In this document: piece by piece, positions 25,506 through 32,700 of the stretch
How the letters are laid out: each line of letters starts with the position of its first letter
How positions within the stretch are numbered: the first letter of the stretch is position 1
NCBI RefSeq assembly: GCF_016598575.1
Contig: NZ_CP066801.1
Coordinates: forward strand, 2,356,001-2,420,000
DNA from: Streptomyces sp. HSG2
GTDB lineage: Bacteria > Actinomycetota > Actinomycetes > Streptomycetales > Streptomycetaceae
Length of the DNA stretch: 64,000 nt
Direction: 5' to 3'
Program-made: the position numbers and the translations under genes
Notes under the pieces: model-generated
Databases searched by the model: none
What the model was told of the DNA's origin: nothing
The model's input: the letters and a program-made list of their open reading frames with translations, nothing else

Positions 25506-25951
25506 AATCACAGGAAGCAACGGCCTCACCCCTGCACTCCGTATCCGTTGCCGGAGTCGTGGTGCGCGAGGACGGGCGCCTCCTGGCGATCCGCCGAGCC
25601 GACAACGGCGCATGGGAGCTCCCCGGCGGCGTGCTCGAACTAGACGAGACCCCCGAGGCTGGCGTAGCCCGCGAGGTCTGGGAGGAGACCGGTATCCACG
25701 TCGAGGTGGACGAACTCACCGGCGTCTACAAGAACACGACCCGCGGCATCGTGGCCCTGGTCTTCCGCTGCAAACCCTCCGGCGGCACCGAACGCACCTC
25801 TGACGAGTCGACAGCCGTCTCCTGGCTCACACCCGACGAAGTCAGCGAGCGCATGGCCGAGGTCTTCGCCATCAGACTCCTGGACGCCTTGGACGGCAAC
25901 GGCCCCCACGTACGAAGCCACGACGGCAAGCAGCTCATCTCAGCGGGATAA
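25499..25951 (+). CDS. Nudix hydrolase
   Basis: A 150-residue protein. The Nudix box is complete: GGVLELDETPEAGVAREVWEETGI (residues 40-63, fitting Gx5Ex7REUxEExGU), in a MutT-like fold that hydrolyses a nucleoside diphosphate linked to another group. The substrate cannot be read from the sequence. The start is either ATG 25499 or ATG 25487, with no ribosome binding site at either, so the message may be leaderless. It is divergent from the GntR gene and shares operator O3. Nudix genes beside the korSA-type repressor are common in AICEs, but their role is not known to me. Confidence 0.88.
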   Translation: MSQSQEATASPLHSVSVAGVVVREDGRLLAIRRADNGAWELPGGVLELDETPEAGVAREVWEETGIHVEVDELTGVYKNTTRGIVALVFRCKPSGGTERTSDESTAVSWLTPDEVSERMAEVFAIRLLDALDGNGPHVRSHDGKQLISAG

Positions 25952-25973
25952 GACTTTCCCTACTCCATCAAGA

Positions 25974-25992
25974 GCCCGCGCACGGCGCGGGC
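25974..25992 (+). terminator. Stem-loop after the Nudix gene
   Basis: GCCCGCGC (25974-25981), a 3-nt loop, then GCGCGGGC (25985-25992), 23 nt past the stop. Confidence 0.6.
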
Positions 25993-26119
25993 GCGCGCCG
26001 CCTCTGCGGCGCGGCCTGCCTCCTGTCTGCGCCCCGGCTGACCGCGCCCGGCGGCGCGCCGGCGTCTGCGGGCATGAAGGTGGGAGAAACCCTCTGTGGC
26101 TGGGGCGGTCGGCTCCACG

Positions 26120-26127
26120 GCTTTAGG
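26120..26127. repeat. Target duplication of the IS4-type element (left)
   Basis: GCTTTAGG, repeated exactly at 27641-27648 on the other side of the element. Confidence 0.9.
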
Positions 26128-27640
26128 CCAAGGCCGTGAAGTTACGGTCCGGGCTGGGTTGTCGATAGGGCTGTGATCTGCGGGTTCGGGAGACGCAAGA
26201 AGCGGAGCCCCGGTAGAACTGGCAGTCGACCAAGACAACCGTTCACTCACCGGAGGCTCCGCTGTCCGGACAGTCTGCCATCACGCGTGTCGTCAAGGTG
26301 GCCGAAGGACTCTATGCCCCGGGTCACTTAGGTGAGTTGACCCGGATCGTTCCGTTCGAGCTGGTCGATGCCGTGCTTGTCGAGTGCGGAACGGTCCAGC
26401 AACGGCTGCGGAAACTGCCCGCGCGGGTCATCGTCTACCTGCTGCTGGCCGCAGCCCTGTTCGAGGACTGCGGCTATCGCGAGGTATGGCGCAAGCTCAC
26501 CGGCGCCCTGGTGGGGCTGCCCCTGGTGAAAGTGACCGCGACCGCGCTGTGGCACGCCCGCTGCCGGCTCGGCGTGCGCCCGATGCGAGCCCTGTTCGAC
26601 GTCCTGCGCGGACCCGTCTCCGCGATCCGTACGACCGGAGCACGCTGGAAGGGCCTGCTCGTCGTCGCGATCGACGGTACCCACCTGGACGTCGCCGACG
26701 ACGAAGCGGTCCGCGCCAAGCTGGGCAAGGGGTCCAACCAGTACACCGCCGCCTCGGGATACCCGCAGGTCATGCTGGTGGCCCTGGTCGCCTGCGGCAC
26801 CCGCGCGGTCATCGACGCGGTCTTCGGGCCCCGCAAGCCCGGCGAGTCCGTCCTGGGCCGCCGCCTGGCACGCTCCCTGACCAACGACATGATCGTCCTG
26901 CTGGACCGGGGATTCTCCTCCAATCCGTTCCTGACGACCGTCGCCGGCGCCGGAGCGGACTTCCTCGCCCGTCTCTCCTCGGGACGCAAGCCGCCCGTCC
27001 TGGCCGTCTTTGCGGACGGCTCGTTCCTGTCCAGGATCGGTGACATCGAGGTCCGCGTCATCATCTGCGAGATCACCATCGCCACCAGCGCGGGCCGCCG
27101 CACCGGCGCCTACCGGCTGGCCACCACGCTCCTTGACCATCGCACCCACCCGGCATTCGACCTGGTCAGGCTCTATCACGAGCGCTGGGAAGTGGAATCG
27201 GCCTACTTCGAGATCAAGAAATCGATGCTCGGCCGACGCGTCCTGCGCTCTCGGACCTGGCCCGGCATCGCCCAGGAGATCTACGCTCTCCTGACCGCCT
27301 ACCAGGTGATCCGGATCGCCATAGCCGACGCTGCCCAGGCATCCGGCGCCGATCCCGACCGATGCAGCTTCTCCATCGCCCTGAACACCGCCCGTGACCA
27401 GATCGTCCAGGCTCAAGGCGTGATCGCCGACACCGTCATCGACCTCGTCGGCGCGATCGGGCACGCGGTCCTGGGCACTCTCATGCCCGCCCGGCGAATC
27501 CGCCTCGGCCCCCGCGCGGTCAAACGGCCCTTGTCCCGATACGCCTACAAGAGCATCAAAGTCGACCGCCACACGTACAAGGCCACCATCAGCATCGACA
27601 TCTTGACGTCGGCTCCCGAACCCTAACTTCACGGCCTTGG
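26128..27640. mobile_element. IS4-family insertion sequence
   Basis: A 1,513-bp element. The ends are inverted repeats: CCAAGGCCGTGAAGTTA at the left and its reverse complement at the right, with partial match continuing inward. An 8-bp target duplication GCTTTAGG flanks it. It is inserted in non-coding AICE DNA between the Nudix gene and a palindrome-rich region. Intact ends and transposase suggest a recent insertion. Confidence 0.92.
26262..27626 (+). CDS. IS4-family DDE transposase
   Basis: The catalytic core shows VAIDGTHLDV (first Asp), IVLLDRGFSS (second Asp) and LYHERWEVESAYFEIK, the Y-R-E-K signature with the catalytic Glu. From 26298 (GTG) the product is 442 residues. GGAGG at 26252-26256 instead points to a CTG at 26262, which adds SGQSAITRVVKV, an N-terminus I remember as typical for these transposases. 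The start codon may therefore be CTG or an earlier GTG that mutated. No frameshift or stop is seen. Confidence 0.9.
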   Translation: MSGQSAITRVVKVAEGLYAPGHLGELTRIVPFELVDAVLVECGTVQQRLRKLPARVIVYLLLAAALFEDCGYREVWRKLTGALVGLPLVKVTATALWHARCRLGVRPMRALFDVLRGPVSAIRTTGARWKGLLVVAIDGTHLDVADDEAVRAKLGKGSNQYTAASGYPQVMLVALVACGTRAVIDAVFGPRKPGESVLGRRLARSLTNDMIVLLDRGFSSNPFLTTVAGAGADFLARLSSGRKPPVLAVFADGSFLSRIGDIEVRVIICEITIATSAGRRTGAYRLATTLLDHRTHPAFDLVRLYHERWEVESAYFEIKKSMLGRRVLRSRTWPGIAQEIYALLTAYQVIRIAIADAAQASGADPDRCSFSIALNTARDQIVQAQGVIADTVIDLVGAIGHAVLGTLMPARRIRLGPRAVKRPLSRYAYKSIKVDRHTYKATISIDILTSAPEP

Positions 27641-27648
27641 GCTTTAGG
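27641..27648. repeat. Target duplication of the IS4-type element (right)
   Basis: GCTTTAGG, identical to 26120-26127. Confidence 0.9.
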
Positions 27649-27654
27649 CAGCCA

Positions 27655-27765
27655 CTTTGGGGCGAGCCTCTAAGATCATGGCCCCAACGTCGTGCTTTAG
27701 CGGGCAGGTCCACAGACTGCCCGACGCGCCGGAAGCTTACGGGGCCATGATCACTCGCCCCAAAG
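27655..27765. repeat. Nested palindrome, possible replication or transfer origin
   Basis: Three concentric inverted repeats. The outer arms are CTTTGGGGCGAG (27655-27666) with its exact complement at 27754-27765. The middle arms are GATCATGGCCCC (27674-27685) with its exact complement at 27741-27752. The inner arms are CGGGCAG (27701-27707) with CTGCCCG (27717-27723). A further imperfect stem follows at about 27797-27838. The region is non-coding and inside the AICE. It could be a single-strand origin (sti-like), a nick site or a MITE remnant. Confidence 0.8.
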
Positions 27766-27857
27766 CAGCTCCAGCCCAAAGCCGCTCCGCCGACCGCGTG
27801 AATACCCGCAGCCGTGGGCGGCTACCCAAATTTCACGCATGGATCTCGCAGCGTTGG

Positions 27858-28694
27858 CTAGATGACTTGTTGCTGTCCCTGCTGTGGCTGATCAAGCTGC
27901 TGTTCTCTCATGCGTTGCTCCGCACGCAGCCCTTCTACAGTGGTGGCATAAGTTCTAAGATTCTCTTCCTCGTCGGCCGCAGCATAGGGGGCGATGCCTA
28001 GTTCAAGGGCAGTGGTGTGCTGCTCAATACTGTCAGCTGTCTGCTGCAGATTGAAGGCCCTTTCACGGGGCTTGAAGTAGCCAGCAGCAGCGGTGATTAC
28101 TGTGACCGTAGCGCCTAGCCCAATCAGAACACCCTTTGCCGGTTGTGGCGGATCATACCAAGCGGTGACGCCGGTGATCGCCGCCGAACTAATGAAGAGA
28201 AGCCATTGCATCAGCAGGTGCAGGCGTCGGTAATGGCGCGACTCTTTACGCAACCGGGCAATCTCCCAAGGGATTATCTCCTTATAGGATGCCTGCCGGT
28301 CCGTAACAGGCGGAGTATGTCGTCGCGCCTCAAGGACGTGCCGCTCCTCAGCCAAGGCAAGTTCGAGCCGCAATTTCCTGACGGGAGTCTCAGAGTCCGC
28401 CCATGGACTCCCGACTCCGAACTCAGCAATTCCCTGGATCACCGAGGCTGTTGCTAGGATGAGTGCAACAGCAGCAAATATTCCATTGACCGCAGTTGGG
28501 GTATCTCCATGCAGCCAGATGAAGACCTTGACACCAGCCCAAGCGAGGAGGGTCACAATTAAGAAGATTGGAGTGGCGTAAAGACCGAAGACCTGCAGGC
28601 GGCGATTTTTGATCCGCTGCAAGAGATCGGCGATTTCTCGGCGATGTTCGATGAGAAGATCGGTGGTATAGCCACCAGAAGGATTCCCCAGCAT
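27858..28694 (-). CDS. SLATT/DUF4231-like four-helix membrane protein
   Basis: A 278-residue protein. Hydrophobic segments lie at about 36-60, 69-90, 159-180 and 187-206. The second half reads as a SLATT-type module: a basic helix before the membrane pair (YKEIIPWEIARLRKESRHYRRL), two helices, then a cytosolic helix beginning YFKPRERAFNLQQTADSIEQH and a long charged C-terminal helix. SLATT proteins are predicted membrane effectors of nucleotide-sensing conflict systems. The first membrane pair may be a second, diverged copy. ATG 28694 has AGGAG 9 nt upstream. Base composition is clearly less GC-rich than the AICE backbone. No cyclase or SMODS gene is adjacent. The gene at 28736 upstream is probably cotranscribed. 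Confidence 0.65.
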   Translation of the reverse strand: MLGNPSGGYTTDLLIEHRREIADLLQRIKNRRLQVFGLYATPIFLIVTLLAWAGVKVFIWLHGDTPTAVNGIFAAVALILATASVIQGIAEFGVGSPWADSETPVRKLRLELALAEERHVLEARRHTPPVTDRQASYKEIIPWEIARLRKESRHYRRLHLLMQWLLFISSAAITGVTAWYDPPQPAKGVLIGLGATVTVITAAAGYFKPRERAFNLQQTADSIEQHTTALELGIAPYAAADEEENLRTYATTVEGLRAEQRMREQQLDQPQQGQQQVI

Positions 28695-28735
28695 CTCGCG
28701 CAACTCCTGATGAATGTCGTTGAGGCTCTGCCAGC

Positions 28736-29179
28736 CTAAGCGCCTTCGCGCTCCCCGACCGACGGCTCCTCTTGAAACTTTAGCACATCTCCCAAAAACA
28801 GGTAAGTTCCAGTGATGTACCGAGATGCCTCATATTTAGTGACGTCGGCGTGTGCTCCCTTGTTTCCGGCGTCAGCGAAGGCGTCTAGGCGGCGACCCAG
28901 ATATTCCAGATCGGCCACGATTACGTCTCTCTGGGTCTCACTAATGCCGGGGCGATTCACGATCCAGTCAACAAGCCGGTTGATGAAGTGAGCATCGGTC
29001 ATCGGACGCTTACCCACCGGCTCACCTGGAGGTCTCAATTCGTCGGCTACCGACTTGATCAACCTTCGACAGGTTGTTAGCAATGCATGACAGTGAGGGC
29101 ATGCGTCTGCACAAAAGCTGCCTATGTGACCAATTTTGCAGTATGTGCCATCTTTCTGACGCTGTTGTTCGGTGAGCAC
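28736..29179 (-). CDS. Hypothetical protein, possibly HEPN-like
   Basis: A 147-residue protein. The N-terminal part has GSFCADACPHCHALLTTC, a possible zinc site. The C-terminal half is helical (MTDAHFINRLVDWIVNRP, SETQRDVIVADLEYLGRRLDAFADAGNKGAHADVTKYEA, YITGTYLFLGDVLKF). The helix pair with NKGAHAD resembles the ends of HEPN/DUF4145-like proteins, but the RxxxxH nuclease motif is not clear. GTG start at 29179 without a strong ribosome binding site, so a truncated or later start is possible. It lies 41 bp upstream of the SLATT-like gene on the same strand, which suggests a two-gene unit. Low GC. Confidence 0.55.
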   Translation of the reverse strand: MLTEQQRQKDGTYCKIGHIGSFCADACPHCHALLTTCRRLIKSVADELRPPGEPVGKRPMTDAHFINRLVDWIVNRPGISETQRDVIVADLEYLGRRLDAFADAGNKGAHADVTKYEASRYITGTYLFLGDVLKFQEEPSVGEREGA

Positions 29180-29787
29180 ATCGCTGCAGACGCTTCATGG
29201 ACCGTTGACCGGAGGCGAAGGAGCGGCTGGGCCAGGCATTCATGTTCCTAGGAGACTCGTGCGGCAGGAGGGATGGGTGGTCAAGCAGCAGCCGCTGGGC
29301 CGTCTCTGGGCCGTCTCTGGGCCGTCCGAGGGCGCTCGAAGGCGACCGGCGACGACCACCACTGACAGGTGTGGCAGTCGGCACCCGCAGGTCACCCATC
29401 CGGATCTGCGACACTGGACGAGCCATGCCTAAGCCCGGAGAACTAAACTGACGTGCGGGTGATCCAGGCATCGGGTGAATGTTTAACTGCGTGACAACGC
29501 CGGTCGAGCGCGGACGTCTGCGCACCATCGGCGCAAGTGAACGGCACGACCTCCGAAGACGCTACGCCTACCGATGTCACTTCGGGACGAAAAGGGCAAA
29601 GCAGTATGGGTGATTACTGTGCTGTGAACACGCCTTCAGCAGCGGTTTTCGGTCAGCCCCCACATTGCCGGTCCTTTGCTGTGGCATGGCCAGTACAGTC
29701 AGTCAGTTCTGACATGGGAAACGACCCGAACCAGACAGCACCGACCGCACGGGCGCGCCACCCGCCAGCCGAAGGGGGAACCGTTCC
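29180..29787. other. Intergenic region of cargo
   Basis: No convincing gene in 608 bp. Three head-to-tail copies of the 11-mer CTGGGCCGTCT (the last ends in C) lie at 29295-29327. The rest holds the divergent upstream regions of the two cargo units. Confidence 0.55.
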
Positions 29788-30192
29788 ATGTACCAAGAAG
29801 CAGTCATGGCCGTGAGTACAGGAGCTGCCAGTGGAGTCCTCTCCTACCTGCTCCAAGGTCAGGCCGACGCTTTGCGCACCCGGATTTCGGCCATCTTCCG
29901 TCGCGGTGGCAACCCTCAAGAGGAGACCGCTGCCCTACAGGTGCTGAACGAGCACGCAACAGCCCTGGCTCGGCATGAAGTCAATGAGCGCACTGTCACA
30001 GACGCCTGGACCGAACTGTTTGCTGCCTTTCTCAAGGCTCACCCCGACGCCCGTGCTGACATCGAGGAACTCAAGGCAACGGCACCGACGAAGACGGTCA
30101 ACATCGGCTCACAGCACAACCACGGTTCTGGGCCCTTTATCGGTAGCGACCACTACGGCGACATCAACATCAACACCCGAGACGGCCGATGA
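29788..30192 (+). CDS. Helical protein with C-terminal RHIM/amyloid-like motif
   Basis: A 134-residue protein. The first 100 residues are predicted helical (VLSYLLQGQADALRTRISAIFRR, ETAALQVLNEHATALARHEV, VTDAWTELFAAFLKAHPDARADIEEL), a small adaptor or effector-associated domain. Residues 104-129 form a Gly/Asn/His-rich beta-type motif that begins VNIGSQHNHG and continues GPFIGSDHYGDINI. The next protein carries nearly the same motif at its N-terminus. GGGGGAACC precedes the ATG, and the stop overlaps the next ATG (ATGA). Not recognised as a named family. Confidence 0.7.
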   Translation: MYQEAVMAVSTGAASGVLSYLLQGQADALRTRISAIFRRGGNPQEETAALQVLNEHATALARHEVNERTVTDAWTELFAAFLKAHPDARADIEELKATAPTKTVNIGSQHNHGSGPFIGSDHYGDININTRDGR

Positions 30193-30935
30193 CCACCGAC
30201 GACGCGGCGCCTCCGGAACAGCGCCATGTCCAGATCAACTACGGCGACGGGGCTTTTGTCGGCCGTGACCATCACGGTGACATCAACATTCATCACGAGA
30301 TCGACCCACAGACCCGGGTCACGCTGACAAAGATTGGGAGGATCGCGCCCGGGCTGTCCCAGATGCTCGAACAGGCCCTGCGAGATGGCGTCATCTCCCC
30401 TGAAACGGCAAGCCAGATCTCCTTGGCCGCCAGGAGTATCAACGAGGACGTCGCCGACCAGATCTCGCGCGCTTCCCGGAGTATCAACGAAGACGTCGCT
30501 GGCCTACTCGGTCATGCAAGCAAGAGCATCAACGAAGACGTCGCCCACCAACTGAGTCACGCCGCGGAACAGCTATCCCGCACCTCCAAGAAGCTCGACT
30601 TTGACAAGCTCGACCACATGGTCAGGCGCCTGGAAGGGCTTCTCGACCCCCAGGGAGGAAACAATCTGCACAGAGTTGCCACCCGGTTGGAGGGCAGTCT
30701 GAGCGAGCTCAGCGAAGCAACGCACCGGGTTGGAAACTTGAAAGGACACAACCCTCAGACAAGCAAGCTAGAGCAGGTGACCATGTCGCTCGCTGAGATT
30801 GCGAGGCGCGTGGAGGAAAGGGTTACCCCACCCCCGCCGGTGATCCTGCCCGATTGGGTGGGACGGTGGCGTTGGCTTGGCATAGGCGTTCTTCTTGGGA
30901 TCGCCATATCGATCGTGGTCGTGACTTACTCGTAG
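30189..30935 (+). CDS. Tail-anchored protein with N-terminal RHIM/amyloid-like motif and 15-residue repeats
   Basis: A 248-residue protein. Residues 14-35 carry VQINYGDGAFVGRDHHGDIN, matching the C-terminal motif of the coupled upstream protein (G-x-F-[IV]-G-x-D-H-x-G-D-I-N-I). Three 15-residue repeats centred on SINEDVA start near residues 83, 98 and 113; the DNA period is exactly 45 bp (30435, 30480, 30525). A further helical region (130-210) leads to a Pro-rich linker and one C-terminal membrane helix (about 229-246). The layout, an amyloid-type contact motif plus helical rod plus membrane anchor, suggests a membrane-linked output of a signalling or defence pair. Function not established. 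Confidence 0.7.
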   Translation: MTTDDAAPPEQRHVQINYGDGAFVGRDHHGDINIHHEIDPQTRVTLTKIGRIAPGLSQMLEQALRDGVISPETASQISLAARSINEDVADQISRASRSINEDVAGLLGHASKSINEDVAHQLSHAAEQLSRTSKKLDFDKLDHMVRRLEGLLDPQGGNNLHRVATRLEGSLSELSEATHRVGNLKGHNPQTSKLEQVTMSLAEIARRVEERVTPPPPVILPDWVGRWRWLGIGVLLGIAISIVVVTYS

Positions 30936-31193
30936 CGCGAAAGGCCGTGCCGGATTCACTTGTGGTCTCGACCATGGGACCCAAGTCGCTGGGAGAATCG
31001 TAGGACAAGGTCAGCCGACGCCGACCGACAATTGACAGAAGCCCACGGCATCTGAACTGGTCAGAGCTGTGGGCTTCCTCGGGCCCGCTGGTCAGCGAGG
31101 CCGGTGACCAGTAGACCGGCTCTCGGGCCTTGACCCCGGATCCTGGACACCCGAGACACTTGGATCTTGAAGGTCCAGGAGAACGGATGTCCC

Positions 31194-31499
31194 GTGGTCA
31201 TGAAGCACTACCCGCCTGAGTTCAAGGCGGACGCGGTCGCGTTGTACGAGTCGCGGCCCGGGGCGACGATCAAGTCGGTCGCCGCTGATCTGGGGGTCAA
31301 CCCGGAGACGCTGAGGAACTGGATCCGGGCGGCCGGTGCCGCCCGTCCCCGTGGCCGCCGCCCGGAGGGTCCGGCGGTGCCGGAGTCTTCGCTTCAGGCA
31401 GAGCTCGCCGCCGCGCGGAAGAAGATCCGCGAGCTGGAGGAGGAACGCGAGCTCCTGCGGAAGGCCGCGAAGTATTTCGCCGGGGAGACGCGCTGGTGA
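31194..31499 (+). CDS. IS3-family transposase OrfA
   Basis: A 101-residue HTH protein. The HTH is YPPEFKADAVALYESRPGATIKSVAADLGVNPETLRNWIRAAG, followed by a leucine-zipper-like C-terminus (ELAAARKKIRELEEERELLRKAAKYF). The start is GTG 31194 or ATG 31200. The stop overlaps the orfB GTG (GTGA), where IS3 elements commonly make a fusion by frameshift or reinitiation. Confidence 0.92.
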   Translation: MVMKHYPPEFKADAVALYESRPGATIKSVAADLGVNPETLRNWIRAAGAARPRGRRPEGPAVPESSLQAELAAARKKIRELEEERELLRKAAKYFAGETRW

Positions 31500-32395
31500 A
31501 CCGCTTCCAGTTCGTCTGCGACCACCAGCGCCGATACGGCGTGAAGCGGTTGTGCCAGGTCCTGGGCATCGCCCGCTCCAGCTTCTACTACTGGCGCCGG
31601 ACCGCACCGGACCGGGCGGCCCGCCGGGCGGCCGACGCCCAGCTCGCCGCACGGATCCAAACCGTCCACCGGGAGTCGGACGGCACCTACGGTGTCCCCA
31701 GGATCACCGCCGAGCTCCGCGAGGACGGTGAGCGCGTCAACCACAAGCGCGTCGCCCGCCTCATGCGCACTGCCGGTATCGCCGGGACGCGCCTGCGCCG
31801 CAGACACCGCACCACGGTCCCGGACCCGGCCGCCGCGAAGGCGCCCGACCTGATCGGCCGGGACTTCACCGCCACGGAGCCGAACACCAGGTATGCCGGC
31901 GATATTACGTATCTCCCGCTGGAAGGTGGGAAGTTCCTCTATCTCGCCACGGTCATCGACCTCGCCTCGCGCCGCCTGGCCGGATGGGCGCTGGCCGATC
32001 ACATGCGGACCGAGCTCGTCACCGATGCCCTGGACGCGGCGATACGGACCCGCGGCAGCCTCGCGGGGGCCGTCATGCACAGCGACCACGGGGCGCAATA
32101 CACCAGTCGGGCCTTCGCCCACGCCTGCGCGAAGGCCGGTGTCCGCCAGTCCATGAGCGCGGTCGGCAGCTCGGCGGACAACGCGCTGGCCGAGTCCTTC
32201 AACGCGACGTTCAAGCGGGAAACCCTCCAAGGCCGCAAGAGCTGGTCCAGCGAGCGCGAAGCCCGGCTCGACGCCTTCCGATGGCTGAACCGCTACAACA
32301 CCCGACGCCGCCACTCACGACTCGGACAACGCAGCCCGATCGCCTACGAGACGGCACTCGCCGCAACATCAACTACGCTGGCTCAAGCCGCATAG
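31496..32395 (+). CDS. IS3-family transposase OrfB
   Basis: A 299-residue integrase-type catalytic subunit. An N-terminal HTH_21-like region (YGVPRITAELREDG) precedes the DDE core: Asp in YAGDITYLP, Asp in MHSDHGAQY and Glu in NALAESFNATFKRE with 35 residues between the last two, as in rve domains. The C-terminus has WLNRYNTRRRHSRLGQRSPIAYE. Intact. Confidence 0.94.
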   Translation: MNRFQFVCDHQRRYGVKRLCQVLGIARSSFYYWRRTAPDRAARRAADAQLAARIQTVHRESDGTYGVPRITAELREDGERVNHKRVARLMRTAGIAGTRLRRRHRTTVPDPAAAKAPDLIGRDFTATEPNTRYAGDITYLPLEGGKFLYLATVIDLASRRLAGWALADHMRTELVTDALDAAIRTRGSLAGAVMHSDHGAQYTSRAFAHACAKAGVRQSMSAVGSSADNALAESFNATFKRETLQGRKSWSSEREARLDAFRWLNRYNTRRRHSRLGQRSPIAYETALAATSTTLAQAA

Positions 32396-32415
32396 CCCGT
32401 GTCCAGGATTCGGGG

Positions 32416-32700
32416 TCAAGGCCCCTCCAATCGGTGGCCTCGGCTGGTCGCCACGCGGAGTGTGTCCCTCAGGGCTCCGGTCAGGTTCTTCGCCAGGAGC
32501 CGCATGTCGTCCGGGGCCGTGTCGGCGACGAGCATGTCGATCGCTTGGTCCAGTAGTTCGGTTGCCGTGCCGAGTTGTACTGACTCGATGTTGTCGGCCA
32601 GGCGGGACATGTAGCCGCCGTTGTCATCGGTGCTGAGAAAGCACGGCTTGCCGTCGGGCCCCGTCCAGGGGAAGAGCCGCAGTTCGTTTGACGTCGTCAT
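32416..32700 (-). CDS. AICE hypothetical protein with C-terminus altered by the IS3-type element
   Basis: A 94-residue protein: LRLFPWTGPDGKPCFLSTDDNGGYMSRLADNIESVQLG, then a helical part ending LRDTLRVATSRGHRLEGP. The stop codon TGA (32416-32418) comes from the inserted element's inverted repeat, so the natural C-terminus is lost or replaced. Its start overlaps the stop of the GntR gene (ATGA). Similar proteins recur in the accessory end of AICEs in my recollection. Function unknown. Confidence 0.65.
   Translation of the reverse strand: MTTSNELRLFPWTGPDGKPCFLSTDDNGGYMSRLADNIESVQLGTATELLDQAIDMLVADTAPDDMRLLAKNLTGALRDTLRVATSRGHRLEGP

Larger units (their letters stand above)
31125..32424. mobile_element. 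IS3-family insertion sequence
   Basis: A 1,300-bp element with 26-bp terminal inverted repeats starting GGGCCTTGACCCCG and differing at one position. It is flanked by CTC on both sides (31122-31124 and 32425-32427), a 3-bp target duplication. It holds the two-frame orfA/orfB transposase. The right end truncates the C-terminus of the gene at 32416-32700. Confidence 0.9.

Noticed and set aside
27655..27765. CRISPR-like repeats
   Set aside because: It is an inverted, not direct, repeat with unique arms; no spacer-repeat array or cas gene anywhere in the window.
29022..29528. 168-codon minus-strand frame overlapping the 28736 gene
   Set aside because: Low-complexity start, no ribosome binding site; considered as a frameshifted extension of the 28736 gene but no continuity of domain seen.
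29537..29815. 92-codon plus-strand frame before the amyloid-motif pair
   Set aside because: No ribosome binding site, overlaps the better-supported start at 29788, no domain.
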